From positions 992,001-1,056,000 of the forward strand of contig NZ_JAAQRC020000001.1 of assembly GCF_019216885.1 (NCBI RefSeq): 64,000 nucleotides of DNA, read 5' to 3'. The stretch comes from Methylobacterium sp. SyP6R. GTDB lineage: Bacteria > Pseudomonadota > Alphaproteobacteria > Rhizobiales > Beijerinckiaceae. A program made the position numbers and the translations under genes. Below are positions 58,262 through 64,000 of the stretch, in pieces; position 1 is the stretch's first letter, and the number at the start of each line of letters is the position of its first letter. Below the pieces are notes generated by a model, which was not told the origin of the DNA, did no database searches, and was given only the letters and a program-made list of their open reading frames with translations.

Positions 58262-58837
58262 TCAGCGGGCCGGCATGTATCGGATCGCCGCGATCAGGAT
58301 GCCCCCGAGCGCCACCAGCATGGCGCCGAGCTTGATCGTCATGCGCTGTTCGAGGAGCTTCATCTCCGACCGGACGGAGGCGAATTCGGTCCGCGTCTCG
58401 ATCTTGAAAGCCGCAATCTCGGCCCGGACAGCCGCGAACTCGTTCTTCATTTCCGATCGGACAGCGGCAAACTCGGCCTTCATCTCCGAGCGAACCGCCG
58501 CGAACTCGTTCCGGGTTTCGAGCTTGAAGGCCGCGAGTTCCGACCGAACCGCCGCGAACTCGTTCCTCGTCTCGATCTTGAAGGCCGCGAGCTCCGCTCG
58601 GACGGCCGCGAATTCGGCTTTGGTCTCGGCCTGGAAAGCCGCGATCTCGGCCCGGACGGCAACGAACTCGGCTTTGACCGAGCCTTCGAGGCCCTGCAGG
58701 TCGGCCCGGGTCGGCAGGCCGCCCTGCACCGCCTCGGCGAACACCTCCGACAGCCCCTCCGCCTGCTCGGCGGAGAGATGGGCCCGCTCCCGGAGGGCGC
58801 GGGCGAATTTCAGGGTGTCGAAGGCGACGGCGGTCAT
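58262..58837 (-). CDS. Hendecad-repeat coiled-coil protein with C-terminal membrane anchor
   Basis: A 191-residue protein. The first 50 residues (MTAVAFDTLKFARALRERA onward) resemble the head of DUF1640/CCDC90-like proteins. Residues about 52-160 are near-identical repeats of the form EFAAVRAE, with AAFKIET inserted in most. The units are 18 residues (11+7) or 11 residues, seven in all. This spacing favours a right-handed or straight trimeric coiled coil. A membrane helix closes the protein (GAMLVALGGILIAAI). The ATG at 58837 is the natural start. Function is unknown; CCDC90 relatives are membrane-anchored trimers. Confidence 0.75.
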   Translation of the reverse strand: MTAVAFDTLKFARALRERAHLSAEQAEGLSEVFAEAVQGGLPTRADLQGLEGSVKAEFVAVRAEIAAFQAETKAEFAAVRAELAAFKIETRNEFAAVRSELAAFKLETRNEFAAVRSEMKAEFAAVRSEMKNEFAAVRAEIAAFKIETRTEFASVRSEMKLLEQRMTIKLGAMLVALGGILIAAIRYMPAR

Positions 58838-58897
58838 GGCGCGACCCTATCACGGGCCGGGTTGACGCGACAGGAGCCGAAAGCCGTCCTGCGCGGC

Positions 58898-59599
58898 CTA
58901 CACCCGCTCGAAGGTCAGGTAGGTCGGCCTGCGGCCCTCGGCGGTGGTCTTCGCCTCGTAGCGGGTGCCGGGCCATTCCGGCCATGGCGTGGTCCAGTCG
59001 GGGCCGCGTGTCGCCGTCCAGCGCAAGCGAGGGGAGCGAGCGGCGCGGACCAGGGTCCAGCCGGCGTAATCGTCGATGTCGGAGGCGAAGCGGAACTCGC
59101 CGCCGGGCTTCAGCACCCGGGCGATCTCGGCCAGGGATTCGTCGGACACGAAGCGTCGCTTGCGCTGCCGGCGCTTCGGCCAGGGATCGGGATAGAGCAG
59201 GAATACGCGCCCGATGCTGGCATCGGGCAGCCGCGGCAGCAGCTCCATCGCGTCACGGTCCCAGAGGCGGACGGTGTCGATCGCCTCGTCGTCGAGGGTG
59301 CGCAGCAGCTTCACCACGCCGTTGACGAAGGGCTCGCAGCCGATGATGCCGGTGCCGGGATTGAGCCGGGCCTGCGCGGCGAGGTGCTCGCCGCCGCCGA
59401 AGCCGATCTCGAGCCAGGTCTCGGCGACCGGACGGGGAAACAGAGAGGGGGGATCGAGGCGGCCGGCCTCGGGCAGGCGCAGGCGCGGCAGGAGGTCGGC
59501 GAGGCGCTCCTCCTGGCCCGGGCGCAGGCGCTTGCCCTTGCGCCGGCCGTAGAAGGCGCGGGCCCGCTCGGGGCCTGCGTCGGTGTCGTGGTCGTCCAT
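58898..59599 (-). CDS. trmB: tRNA (guanine-46 N7)-methyltransferase
   Basis: TrmB makes m7G46 in the tRNA variable loop. The 233 residues show the SAM site LEIGFGGGEHLAAQA near 64, VFLLYPDPWPKRRQRKRRF near 133 (the PDPWPK signature) and FASDIDDYAGWTLV. GGGACACC precedes the ATG at 59599. It follows metK on the same strand, separated by 160 bases that contain a strong hairpin. The pairing with metK (the enzyme that makes its methyl donor) is common in Rhizobiales. Confidence 0.93.
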   Translation of the reverse strand: MDDHDTDAGPERARAFYGRRKGKRLRPGQEERLADLLPRLRLPEAGRLDPPSLFPRPVAETWLEIGFGGGEHLAAQARLNPGTGIIGCEPFVNGVVKLLRTLDDEAIDTVRLWDRDAMELLPRLPDASIGRVFLLYPDPWPKRRQRKRRFVSDESLAEIARVLKPGGEFRFASDIDDYAGWTLVRAARSPRLRWTATRGPDWTTPWPEWPGTRYEAKTTAEGRRPTYLTFERV

Positions 59600-59645
59600 G
59601 GTGTCCCGGTGCCGAGAAAGGGGCGCATGTGGATGCCCCGCTAAA

Positions 59646-59688
59646 GCATTTTCCGACGAAGTGGAGACCGGTTCGTCGAAGAAAATAC
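59646..59688. repeat. Short nested palindrome, family 3, copy 2
   Basis: CGACGAA (59654-59660) pairs with TTCGTCG (59672-59678), and ATTTT (59648-59652) with AAAAT (59682-59686). The core GAAGTGGAGACCGG is shared in outline with the element at 44705 on its opposite strand. It lies between trmB and the metK hairpin. Confidence 0.7.
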
Positions 59689-59701
59689 GGCAAACACAGA
59701 A

Positions 59702-59744
59702 CGAGAGCGGCGTACGATCGCGATGCGATCGTACGCCGCTCTCG
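59702..59744 (-). terminator. Perfect 20-bp hairpin after metK
   Basis: Arms 59702-59721 and 59725-59744 are perfect complements over 20 bases with a three-base loop. On the minus strand the stem is followed by TTCTGTGTTTG, so it probably terminates metK transcripts, at least in part, before trmB. It is the longest perfect hairpin in the window with so small a loop. Confidence 0.65.
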
Positions 59745-59759
59745 GACCGGGGCGCCGGA

Positions 59760-60938
59760 TCAGGCCAGGGCGCCCTTGAGCTGGCCGACGAGGTCGGTGC
59801 GCTCCCAGGAGAAGCCGCCATCGGCCTCGGGCTCGCGGCCGAAATGGCCGTAGGCCGAGGTGCGGGCGTAGATCGGCTTGTTGAGGCCGAGATGGGTGCG
59901 GATGCCGCGGGGCGACAGATCGACGAGCTGGCCCAGGACCGACTCGAGCTTCGCCTCGTCGACCTCGCCGGTGCCGTGCAGGTCGACGTAGATCGACAGC
60001 GGCTTGGCGACGCCGATGGCGTAGGCGAGCTGGATCGTGGCCCGGCGGGCGAGGCCGGCGGCGACGACGTTCTTGGCGAGGTAGCGCGCCGCGTAGGCCG
60101 CCGAGCGGTCGACCTTGGTCGGATCCTTGCCCGAGAAGGCACCGCCGCCGTGGGGCGCCGCACCGCCATAGGTGTCGACGATGATCTTGCGCCCGGTGAG
60201 GCCGGCATCGCCGTCGGGGCCGCCGATCACGAACTTGCCGGTCGGGTTGACGTGCCACACCGTCTGGTCGGTGACCCAGTTCTCGGGCAGAGCCGCCCGG
60301 ATGTAGGGCTCGACGATGGCCCGCACGGCGGCCGAATCGAGCGATTCGTCGAGGTGCTGGGTCGAGAGCACGATCTGGGTCGCCTCGACCGGGCGGCCGT
60401 CGACGTAGCGGACGGTGACCTGGCTCTTGGCGTCCGGGCCGAGCTTGGCCGCGTTACCCGACTTCGCCTTGCGGGCGTCGGCCAGGTCCTTGAGGATCTT
60501 GTGGGCGTAGTAGATCGGCGCCGGCATCAGGGCGGGCGTCTCGTCGGACGCGTAGCCGAACATGATGCCCTGGTCGCCCGCGCCCTCATCCTTGTTGCCC
60601 GCGGCGTCGACGCCCTGGGCGATGTCGGCGGACTGGGCGTGCAGGTAGATGGCGACGTCGTTGTGCTTCCAGTGGAAACCGTCCTGCTCGTAGCCGATAT
60701 CCTTGACGGCCGCGCGGGTCAGCTCCTCCAGGTCCTTGAAGGTCACCGAATCGGGGCCGCGCACCTCGCCGGCGATCACGATGCGGTTGGTGGTCGCCAG
60801 GGTCTCGACGCCGAGGCGGGCCTCCGGCATCACCGCCAGGTAGGCGTCGACCACGGTGTCGGAGATCCGGTCGCAGACCTTGTCCGGATGGCCTTCGGAG
60901 ACCGACTCGCTCGTGAACAGGTAATTGGAACGCGGCAT
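59760..60938 (-). CDS. metK: S-adenosylmethionine synthetase
   Basis: MetK makes S-adenosylmethionine from methionine and ATP. The 392-residue protein opens with [20 protein letters not shown], has the hexapeptide [12 protein letters not shown] near 119, and the P-loop-like [19 protein letters not shown] near 266. It is intact and of normal length. The ATG at 60938 is the conserved start. An HTH regulator gene ends 98 bases upstream. I looked for SAM-II and SAM/SAH riboswitches in the leader and saw no convincing match. Confidence 0.96.
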   Translation of the reverse strand: MPRSNYLFTSESVSEGHPDKVCDRISDTVVDAYLAVMPEARLGVETLATTNRIVIAGEVRGPDSVTFKDLEELTRAAVKDIGYEQDGFHWKHNDVAIYLHAQSADIAQGVDAAGNKDEGAGDQGIMFGYASDETPALMPAPIYYAHKILKDLADARKAKSGNAAKLGPDAKSQVTVRYVDGRPVEATQIVLSTQHLDESLDSAAVRAIVEPYIRAALPENWVTDQTVWHVNPTGKFVIGGPDGDAGLTGRKIIVDTYGGAAPHGGGAFSGKDPTKVDRSAAYAARYLAKNVVAAGLARRATIQLAYAIGVAKPLSIYVDLHGTGEVDEAKLESVLGQLVDLSPRGIRTHLGLNKPIYARTSAYGHFGREPEADGGFSWERTDLVGQLKGALA

Positions 60939-61036
60939 GGCGTGCGAAGCCCCCAGGGTCTCTTCGGGCGCGGCACGTCGGCCGATTTCTACCCGACTCT
61001 TCGATCGCGGGGTTCTGGCAGCCGGAATCCCGAACG

Positions 61037-61486
61037 TCAATCCGACGGAGCGGAGACGTTCGCTTTATCGAACGATTGTTGCCCTGACAGCGCATGGTCG
61101 ACGGCGCGAACGAGGCTGCCGAGGGCTTGGCGGCGATCGCCGTCGAGATGCGTGTCGGCGGCCCGGGCGACCGCCTCGGCGAACCCGGTCCATCCCTCGA
61201 GCGCCTCCAGCCGGGCCTGCGGCCGGTCGCTGAGCCCGGGCTGCGGCAAATCGCGGCCCGGCATGCTCTCGAAAAAATATCCTACCGGCACGCCGAGGAC
61301 CCGCGCCACGACGTCGAGGTCGGTGGCGCTCAGGCGGTTGGCGCCCTTCAGGTATTTGCCGAGCTGGGAGAGCGAGACATCGAGGGGGCCGGCCAGCGCC
61401 TCCCGGCTGAGCCCGGCGCGCAGGCGCCGCTCCTCGATGAGGCTGCCGATATGCACGTCGCGGTAATCCGCAGGTTTCCCGGCCAT
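61037..61486 (-). CDS. XRE-family helix-turn-helix regulator upstream of metK
   Basis: A 149-residue regulator. The Cro/CI-type domain is at about 9-65 ([40 protein letters not shown]), followed by [10 protein letters not shown] and a C-terminal helical part of the type fused to many alphaproteobacterial XRE proteins. Homologous genes lie directly upstream of metK in many Rhizobiales, so it may control SAM supply; that is inference. The ATG at 61486 matches the usual family start. An upstream in-frame ATG at 61603 is possible, but its extra sequence looks unlike a domain. Confidence 0.82.
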   Translation of the reverse strand: MAGKPADYRDVHIGSLIEERRLRAGLSREALAGPLDVSLSQLGKYLKGANRLSATDLDVVARVLGVPVGYFFESMPGRDLPQPGLSDRPQARLEALEGWTGFAEAVARAADTHLDGDRRQALGSLVRAVDHALSGQQSFDKANVSAPSD

Positions 61487-61836
61487 CTCCCGGCTCGCAG
61501 GTCTGCCCGCGCGTCGCGCCGCGGCGTGGAAGGCGACGGGGTGATTGTTGATTCCCGATCGTTGCGATCGCGTAAATGCCCGCTTTTTGGCCGAACGCGT
61601 CATCCGTCATAGCGGATGGAGCGACCTGCGCCGGACCGGGCGACGACGCCGGTCTTGCAACGTCCGGTGCGGCGCCCTACCCGGGCTTGACGACTGGTCG
61701 GGAAGGATGGGCCGTGTCCCGTTCGCGCGAGGGAGACGGGCCGGGACGGGCGGCGTGAGGAGCGATGCATGAGGATCGTCATGGCGCATCCAGTTCCCCG
61801 CTCAGGTCTGGCTGCGGCGCGGAATTCGTGACCGCG

Positions 61837-62304
61837 ATGCTCACGACTACCGACATCTGCCTCCGCCTCGGCGCCGCCGTGCTCGCCGGGGGACTGGTGG
61901 GCATCAACCGCGAGATGCATTCGAAGCCCGTGGGCGTGCGCACCCTGGGCCTGGTGGCCCTCGGCGCGGCCCTGGTGACCCTGGCCGGATCCGGCTTCTC
62001 CGACGAGGGAACGGACGCGAATGCCAGCCGGGCGATCCAGGGCATCGTCACGGGGATCGGCTTCCTGGGCGCCGGCGTGATCGTCAAGCGCGAGGGCCAC
62101 GGCCGGGTGCACGGCCTCACCACCGCCGCGGCGATCTGGGTGACGGCGGCGCTCGGCATCGTCTGCGGCCTCGGCGCCTATCGCCCGCTGGCGCTCGGCA
62201 CGGGCTTCCTCCTCGCGACCCTGATGGTCGGTGGCTTCGTCGACCGGGCCATCGACGAGAGGCGGAAGAGGGCGGAGGGTGGGAGTGCGGGTCGGGACGG
62301 GTGA
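61837..62304 (+). CDS. MgtC/SapB family membrane protein
   Basis: A 155-residue MgtC-type protein with four to five helices. Family landmarks are the cysteine-containing start TTTDICLRLGAAVLAGGLVG, GINREMHSKPVGVRTLGLVA, and IQGIVTGIGFLGAGVIVK. The C-terminal soluble domain of Salmonella MgtC is absent, so it is the short type. MgtC proteins affect Mg2+-limited growth, in part by inhibiting ATP synthase. In-frame starts at 61765 (GAGGAG two bases before) and 61828 are also possible. It converges with the DUF6894 gene. Confidence 0.85.
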   Translation: MLTTTDICLRLGAAVLAGGLVGINREMHSKPVGVRTLGLVALGAALVTLAGSGFSDEGTDANASRAIQGIVTGIGFLGAGVIVKREGHGRVHGLTTAAAIWVTAALGIVCGLGAYRPLALGTGFLLATLMVGGFVDRAIDERRKRAEGGSAGRDG

Positions 62305-62321
62305 GAGCGTCAGGGGCGTGT

Positions 62322-62558
62322 CTATCGAGGCTCCGGCGACATCGTCAGGACGAGGGAGGCCTCCAGCACGCGCCGGCCCGATGCATCCCGCACGGAGGCC
62401 TGGCAGCGCGATGCCTCGCCGGTGCAGGCCTCGGCGCTCATCATCTCGATCAGTGCAGATCGGACATAGTCGCGCGCCGCCTCCAGACCGGGCAGATCGA
62501 CCCCCACGTCGTCAATGACGGCGATGCCATCGAACCTGTCGACGTAGTAGAGGGGCAT
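62322..62558 (-). CDS. DUF6894-type small protein
   Basis: A 78-residue protein starting MPLYYVDRFDGIAVIDDVGV. The pattern aromatic-Asp-x-x-Asp/His-Gly, then Asp-x-x-Gly, DLPGLEAARDY and a late VRDASGRRVLEASLVL matches the DUF6894 family, which is abundant in Methylobacterium and of unknown function. AAGGTGACCC precedes the ATG at 62558. The cysteine pair in EACTGEASRC is an unusual detail. Confidence 0.7.
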   Translation of the reverse strand: MPLYYVDRFDGIAVIDDVGVDLPGLEAARDYVRSALIEMMSAEACTGEASRCQASVRDASGRRVLEASLVLTMSPEPR

Positions 62559-62647
62559 TGGGTCACCTTTCGTGAATACCGGCGTAGGACATACCGGTCT
62601 CTCAGGGAAAGGTTCCCGGCGCCGTGCTCCGGGCCCTGCGCCGACTT

Positions 62648-62920
62648 TCAGCCGCGCGGCTGCATGTTCCGGCTCAGGTCGATCAGCTCGCGCTGCACCT
62701 GCCGGTCGAGGTCGCTCGGCGCGTCGCCGGTGACGGCCACCACGATGCGCTGGCGGGCCTCTTCGAGGAAGGCGGTCGCTTCGCGGCGGTCTCCCCGCAG
62801 ATACAGCGATCCGAGCTTCTTCTCCCGCCAGAGGACCGAGATGATGAACTCGCCCGGCGCGACTTCCTCCAGCTCGATCTGGAGCGGGGTTCCCTGGGGA
62901 GGATGGCCTTCGTGCGCCAT
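62648..62920 (-). CDS. Small hypothetical protein
   Basis: A 90-residue, acidic-then-basic soluble protein with a regular beta start (LQIELEEVAPGEFIISVLWR) and a helical end (DRQVQRELIDLSRNMQPRG). No family is recognised. The ATG at 62920 is chosen for its even composition; the open frame continues upstream to 62977. It lies in a run of small unassigned genes near 62-64 kb. Confidence 0.5.
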   Translation of the reverse strand: MAHEGHPPQGTPLQIELEEVAPGEFIISVLWREKKLGSLYLRGDRREATAFLEEARQRIVVAVTGDAPSDLDRQVQRELIDLSRNMQPRG

Positions 62921-63086
62921 GATGCCGGGTTGCGCCGTGAGAGAAGCGACCGGGACCGGGCGCCTTGCGCAGCCCATAGCGCGAAATCGGGCGGCGGGGT
63001 ACCGCGATCTCGCGGCCGGATCACCGTAAATCCCGCACCGTCACACCTGCGCTGCCGACCCGACGCGCGCCGGCCGCGCTCCCGCC

Positions 63087-63116
63087 AAAAAAGAAGCCGC
63101 CCTCGCGAGCGGCTTC
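63087..63116 (-). terminator. Intrinsic terminator with no assigned gene
   Basis: On the minus strand, GAAGCCGC (63116-63109) pairs with GCGGCTTC (63100-63093) around an 8-base loop, followed by six T (63092-63087). The motif is textbook. The only open frame ending just before it on that strand is the 21-codon candidate at 63135-63200, so a small RNA or small mRNA may end here. Confidence 0.8.
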
Positions 63117-63134
63117 AGTCAGGGAGGAAACGCC

Positions 63135-63200
63135 CTAGGAGGGCAGCAGCACTACGCGGGAGCGCGATGCTGCATTGCAACAATTCATCTCGCGCCGCAT
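63135..63200 (-). CDS. Candidate 21-residue small ORF before the terminator
   Basis: ATG at 63200 with GGGCGGAACG upstream encodes MRREMNCCNAASRSRVVLLP plus a final Ser. The stop is about 20 bases from the terminator stem. Adjacent cysteines are the only notable feature. It may be a real peptide, a leader, or part of a noncoding transcript. Confidence 0.35.
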   Translation of the reverse strand: MRREMNCCNAASRSRVVLLPS

Positions 63201-63385
63201 CGTTCCGCCCTGCGGCGTGCTTTCGCCGGGGCCCGGACGGCACCGGCCCGATCTCCCGCGAGACATGATCGCCGGCAAGGCATCGGGCGGTCGTCGTGCC
63301 GCAGGGCGCAAGCCGTCGCGCCTTCGAACTTCCCTCCGCGGCGGGCGTAGTCCCGGGACATCCATCCCTCTTGCGAGCCGAGGCC

Positions 63386-63766
63386 ATGAGCGACGACACC
63401 GACGTTCCCCCGCACCTGTCGGCACAACGCGCCGATCCGCCGGCCCCGGTCGACGCCCCGAAGCCCAACACCGCGATGCTCAAGGGCGACATCGATTCCG
63501 GCCGCAGCGGCGACAAGGTCGAGGTGTTCGATCCCGGCATGGCGATGCTCGGAACCTGCGAGGAGGCGGGCGGCAACGCCCTCTCGCCGAAGGACATCGC
63601 CCGGGCCCGCTTCGCCGAGATCAAGGAACGGTGGCGCTTGTCTCCCCGCAAACCGGGCTACGCCCACGACCATGCCGACCCGACGCTGGCCCTGTATGTC
63701 GGCTTCATCGGGGTTGCGGGGGTGGGCCTCTCCGCGGCGATCTGGCTCATGCGCGCCGCCGCGTGA
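63386..63766 (+). CDS. Hypothetical tail-anchored protein
   Basis: A 126-residue protein starting MSDDTDVPPHLSAQRADPPA. The first ~85 residues are hydrophilic and Asp/Pro-rich, with PKDIARARFAEIKERWRLSP as a probable helix. One membrane helix lies near the C-terminus (LYVGFIGVAGVGLSAAIWLM). This tail-anchor layout implies a cytoplasmic domain on the inner membrane. GAGG precedes the ATG at 63386. No family is recognised. Confidence 0.6.
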   Translation: MSDDTDVPPHLSAQRADPPAPVDAPKPNTAMLKGDIDSGRSGDKVEVFDPGMAMLGTCEEAGGNALSPKDIARARFAEIKERWRLSPRKPGYAHDHADPTLALYVGFIGVAGVGLSAAIWLMRAAA

Positions 63767-63786
63767 TCGCCGCGAACCGGCGGGCG

Positions 63787-63906
63787 TCAGGCCCGCCGGA
63801 ACGCCAACGCCGCCCGGACCGGCGCCGCCGCCAGGGTGAACAAGGCGCCGACCGTCAGGACGAGGGCGACGGAGAGGAGAGCGCCGAAGATGCCGATGAA
63901 ACGCAT
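63787..63906 (-). CDS. Tiny membrane protein (39 residues)
   Basis: ATG at 63906 with GAGG upstream encodes a 39-residue protein starting MRFIGIFGALLSVALVLTVG, nearly all one hydrophobic helix with a basic end (FRRA). It lies tail to tail with the tail-anchored protein gene. Composition and ribosome site favour a real small membrane protein. No family is recognised. Confidence 0.5.
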   Translation of the reverse strand: MRFIGIFGALLSVALVLTVGALFTLAAAPVRAALAFRRA

Positions 63907-64000
63907 GGTGCCGCCTCGCTGGAACGGTGTCGGGCCGCGTCTCGGCGGCCGGGTCGGATGGCAGGACGCGCCGCAAACAAGGCAGGAGTGAGGACTCGAA

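Noticed and set aside
60939..61070. Possible SAM riboswitch upstream of metK
   Set aside because: I looked for the SAM-II and SAM/SAH conserved cores in the minus-strand leader and found no convincing match; a covariance-model search would settle it.
63979..64000. tRNA-like 3' end (TTCGAGTCC followed by CTCCTGC on the minus strand)
   Set aside because: The T-loop pattern is suggestive, but the next bases are CTTG rather than a normal discriminator and CCA, and the rest would lie outside the window.

Overview
This window is chromosomal DNA from a very GC-rich alphaproteobacterium, most likely a Methylobacterium (order Hyphomicrobiales/Rhizobiales). The evidence is the uniform high-GC codon use, MeaB (the GTPase that supports methylmalonyl-CoA mutase), a DUF6894 small protein, the order two-component pair-glnE, the order HTH regulator-metK-trmB, and an alphaproteobacterial RNase P RNA. 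This assignment is inference; no 16S gene is present. I see no transposase, integrase, phage gene, CRISPR array or recognisable defence island. Nearly everything is housekeeping or small lineage-specific genes.

Layout. 0-6.4 kb: a DUF1275 membrane protein, then a tightly overlapping unit of response regulator, sensor kinase and GlnE (glutamine synthetase adenylyltransferase). 6.4-17.6 kb: a chemoreceptor, a DUF1203 protein, a GFA zinc protein, an EamA exporter divergent from a LysR regulator, a large PAS histidine kinase, aminopeptidase N and glyoxalase I. 17.6-26.3 kb: a GcrA-like mini protein, the RNase P RNA and the first part of the division/cell-wall (dcw) cluster: rsmH-ftsL-ftsI-murE-murF-mraY. 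The dcw order then breaks. About 10.9 kb of unrelated genes (FAD dehydrogenase, thioesterase, UvrD-type helicase, PhoH ATPase, NAD-binding protein, SOUL protein, lipoprotein hydrolase, MeaB) separate mraY from murD at 37.2 kb. One copy of the same dispersed palindromic repeat lies at each edge of this block.

38-50 kb: an endonuclease-fold protein overlapping a cardiolipin synthase tail to tail, BipA/TypA, an orphan TAXI binding protein, an O-fucosyltransferase-like/TPR protein, and an orphan ModA-like binding protein divergent from a citrate-type MFS transporter. 50-64 kb: a haloacid dehalogenase, MurJ, an ArnC-like glycosyltransferase divergent from an HpnK-like deacetylase, Fe superoxide dismutase, a proline-rich membrane protein, an HWE-family kinase, a hendecad-repeat coiled-coil protein, TrmB, MetK, its upstream HTH regulator, MgtC and several small proteins.

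The most unusual material lies between genes. There are four copies of a ~150 bp inverted-repeat element, two copies of a nested multi-hairpin element, two copies of a short palindrome, several long perfect hairpins, and three minisatellite-like tandem repeats in divergent promoter regions. There is also an intrinsic terminator with no obvious gene in front of it except a 21-codon ORF. I do not see one clearly new multi-gene system. The best leads are these repeat families, the dcw split, and the O-fucosyltransferase/TPR fusion.
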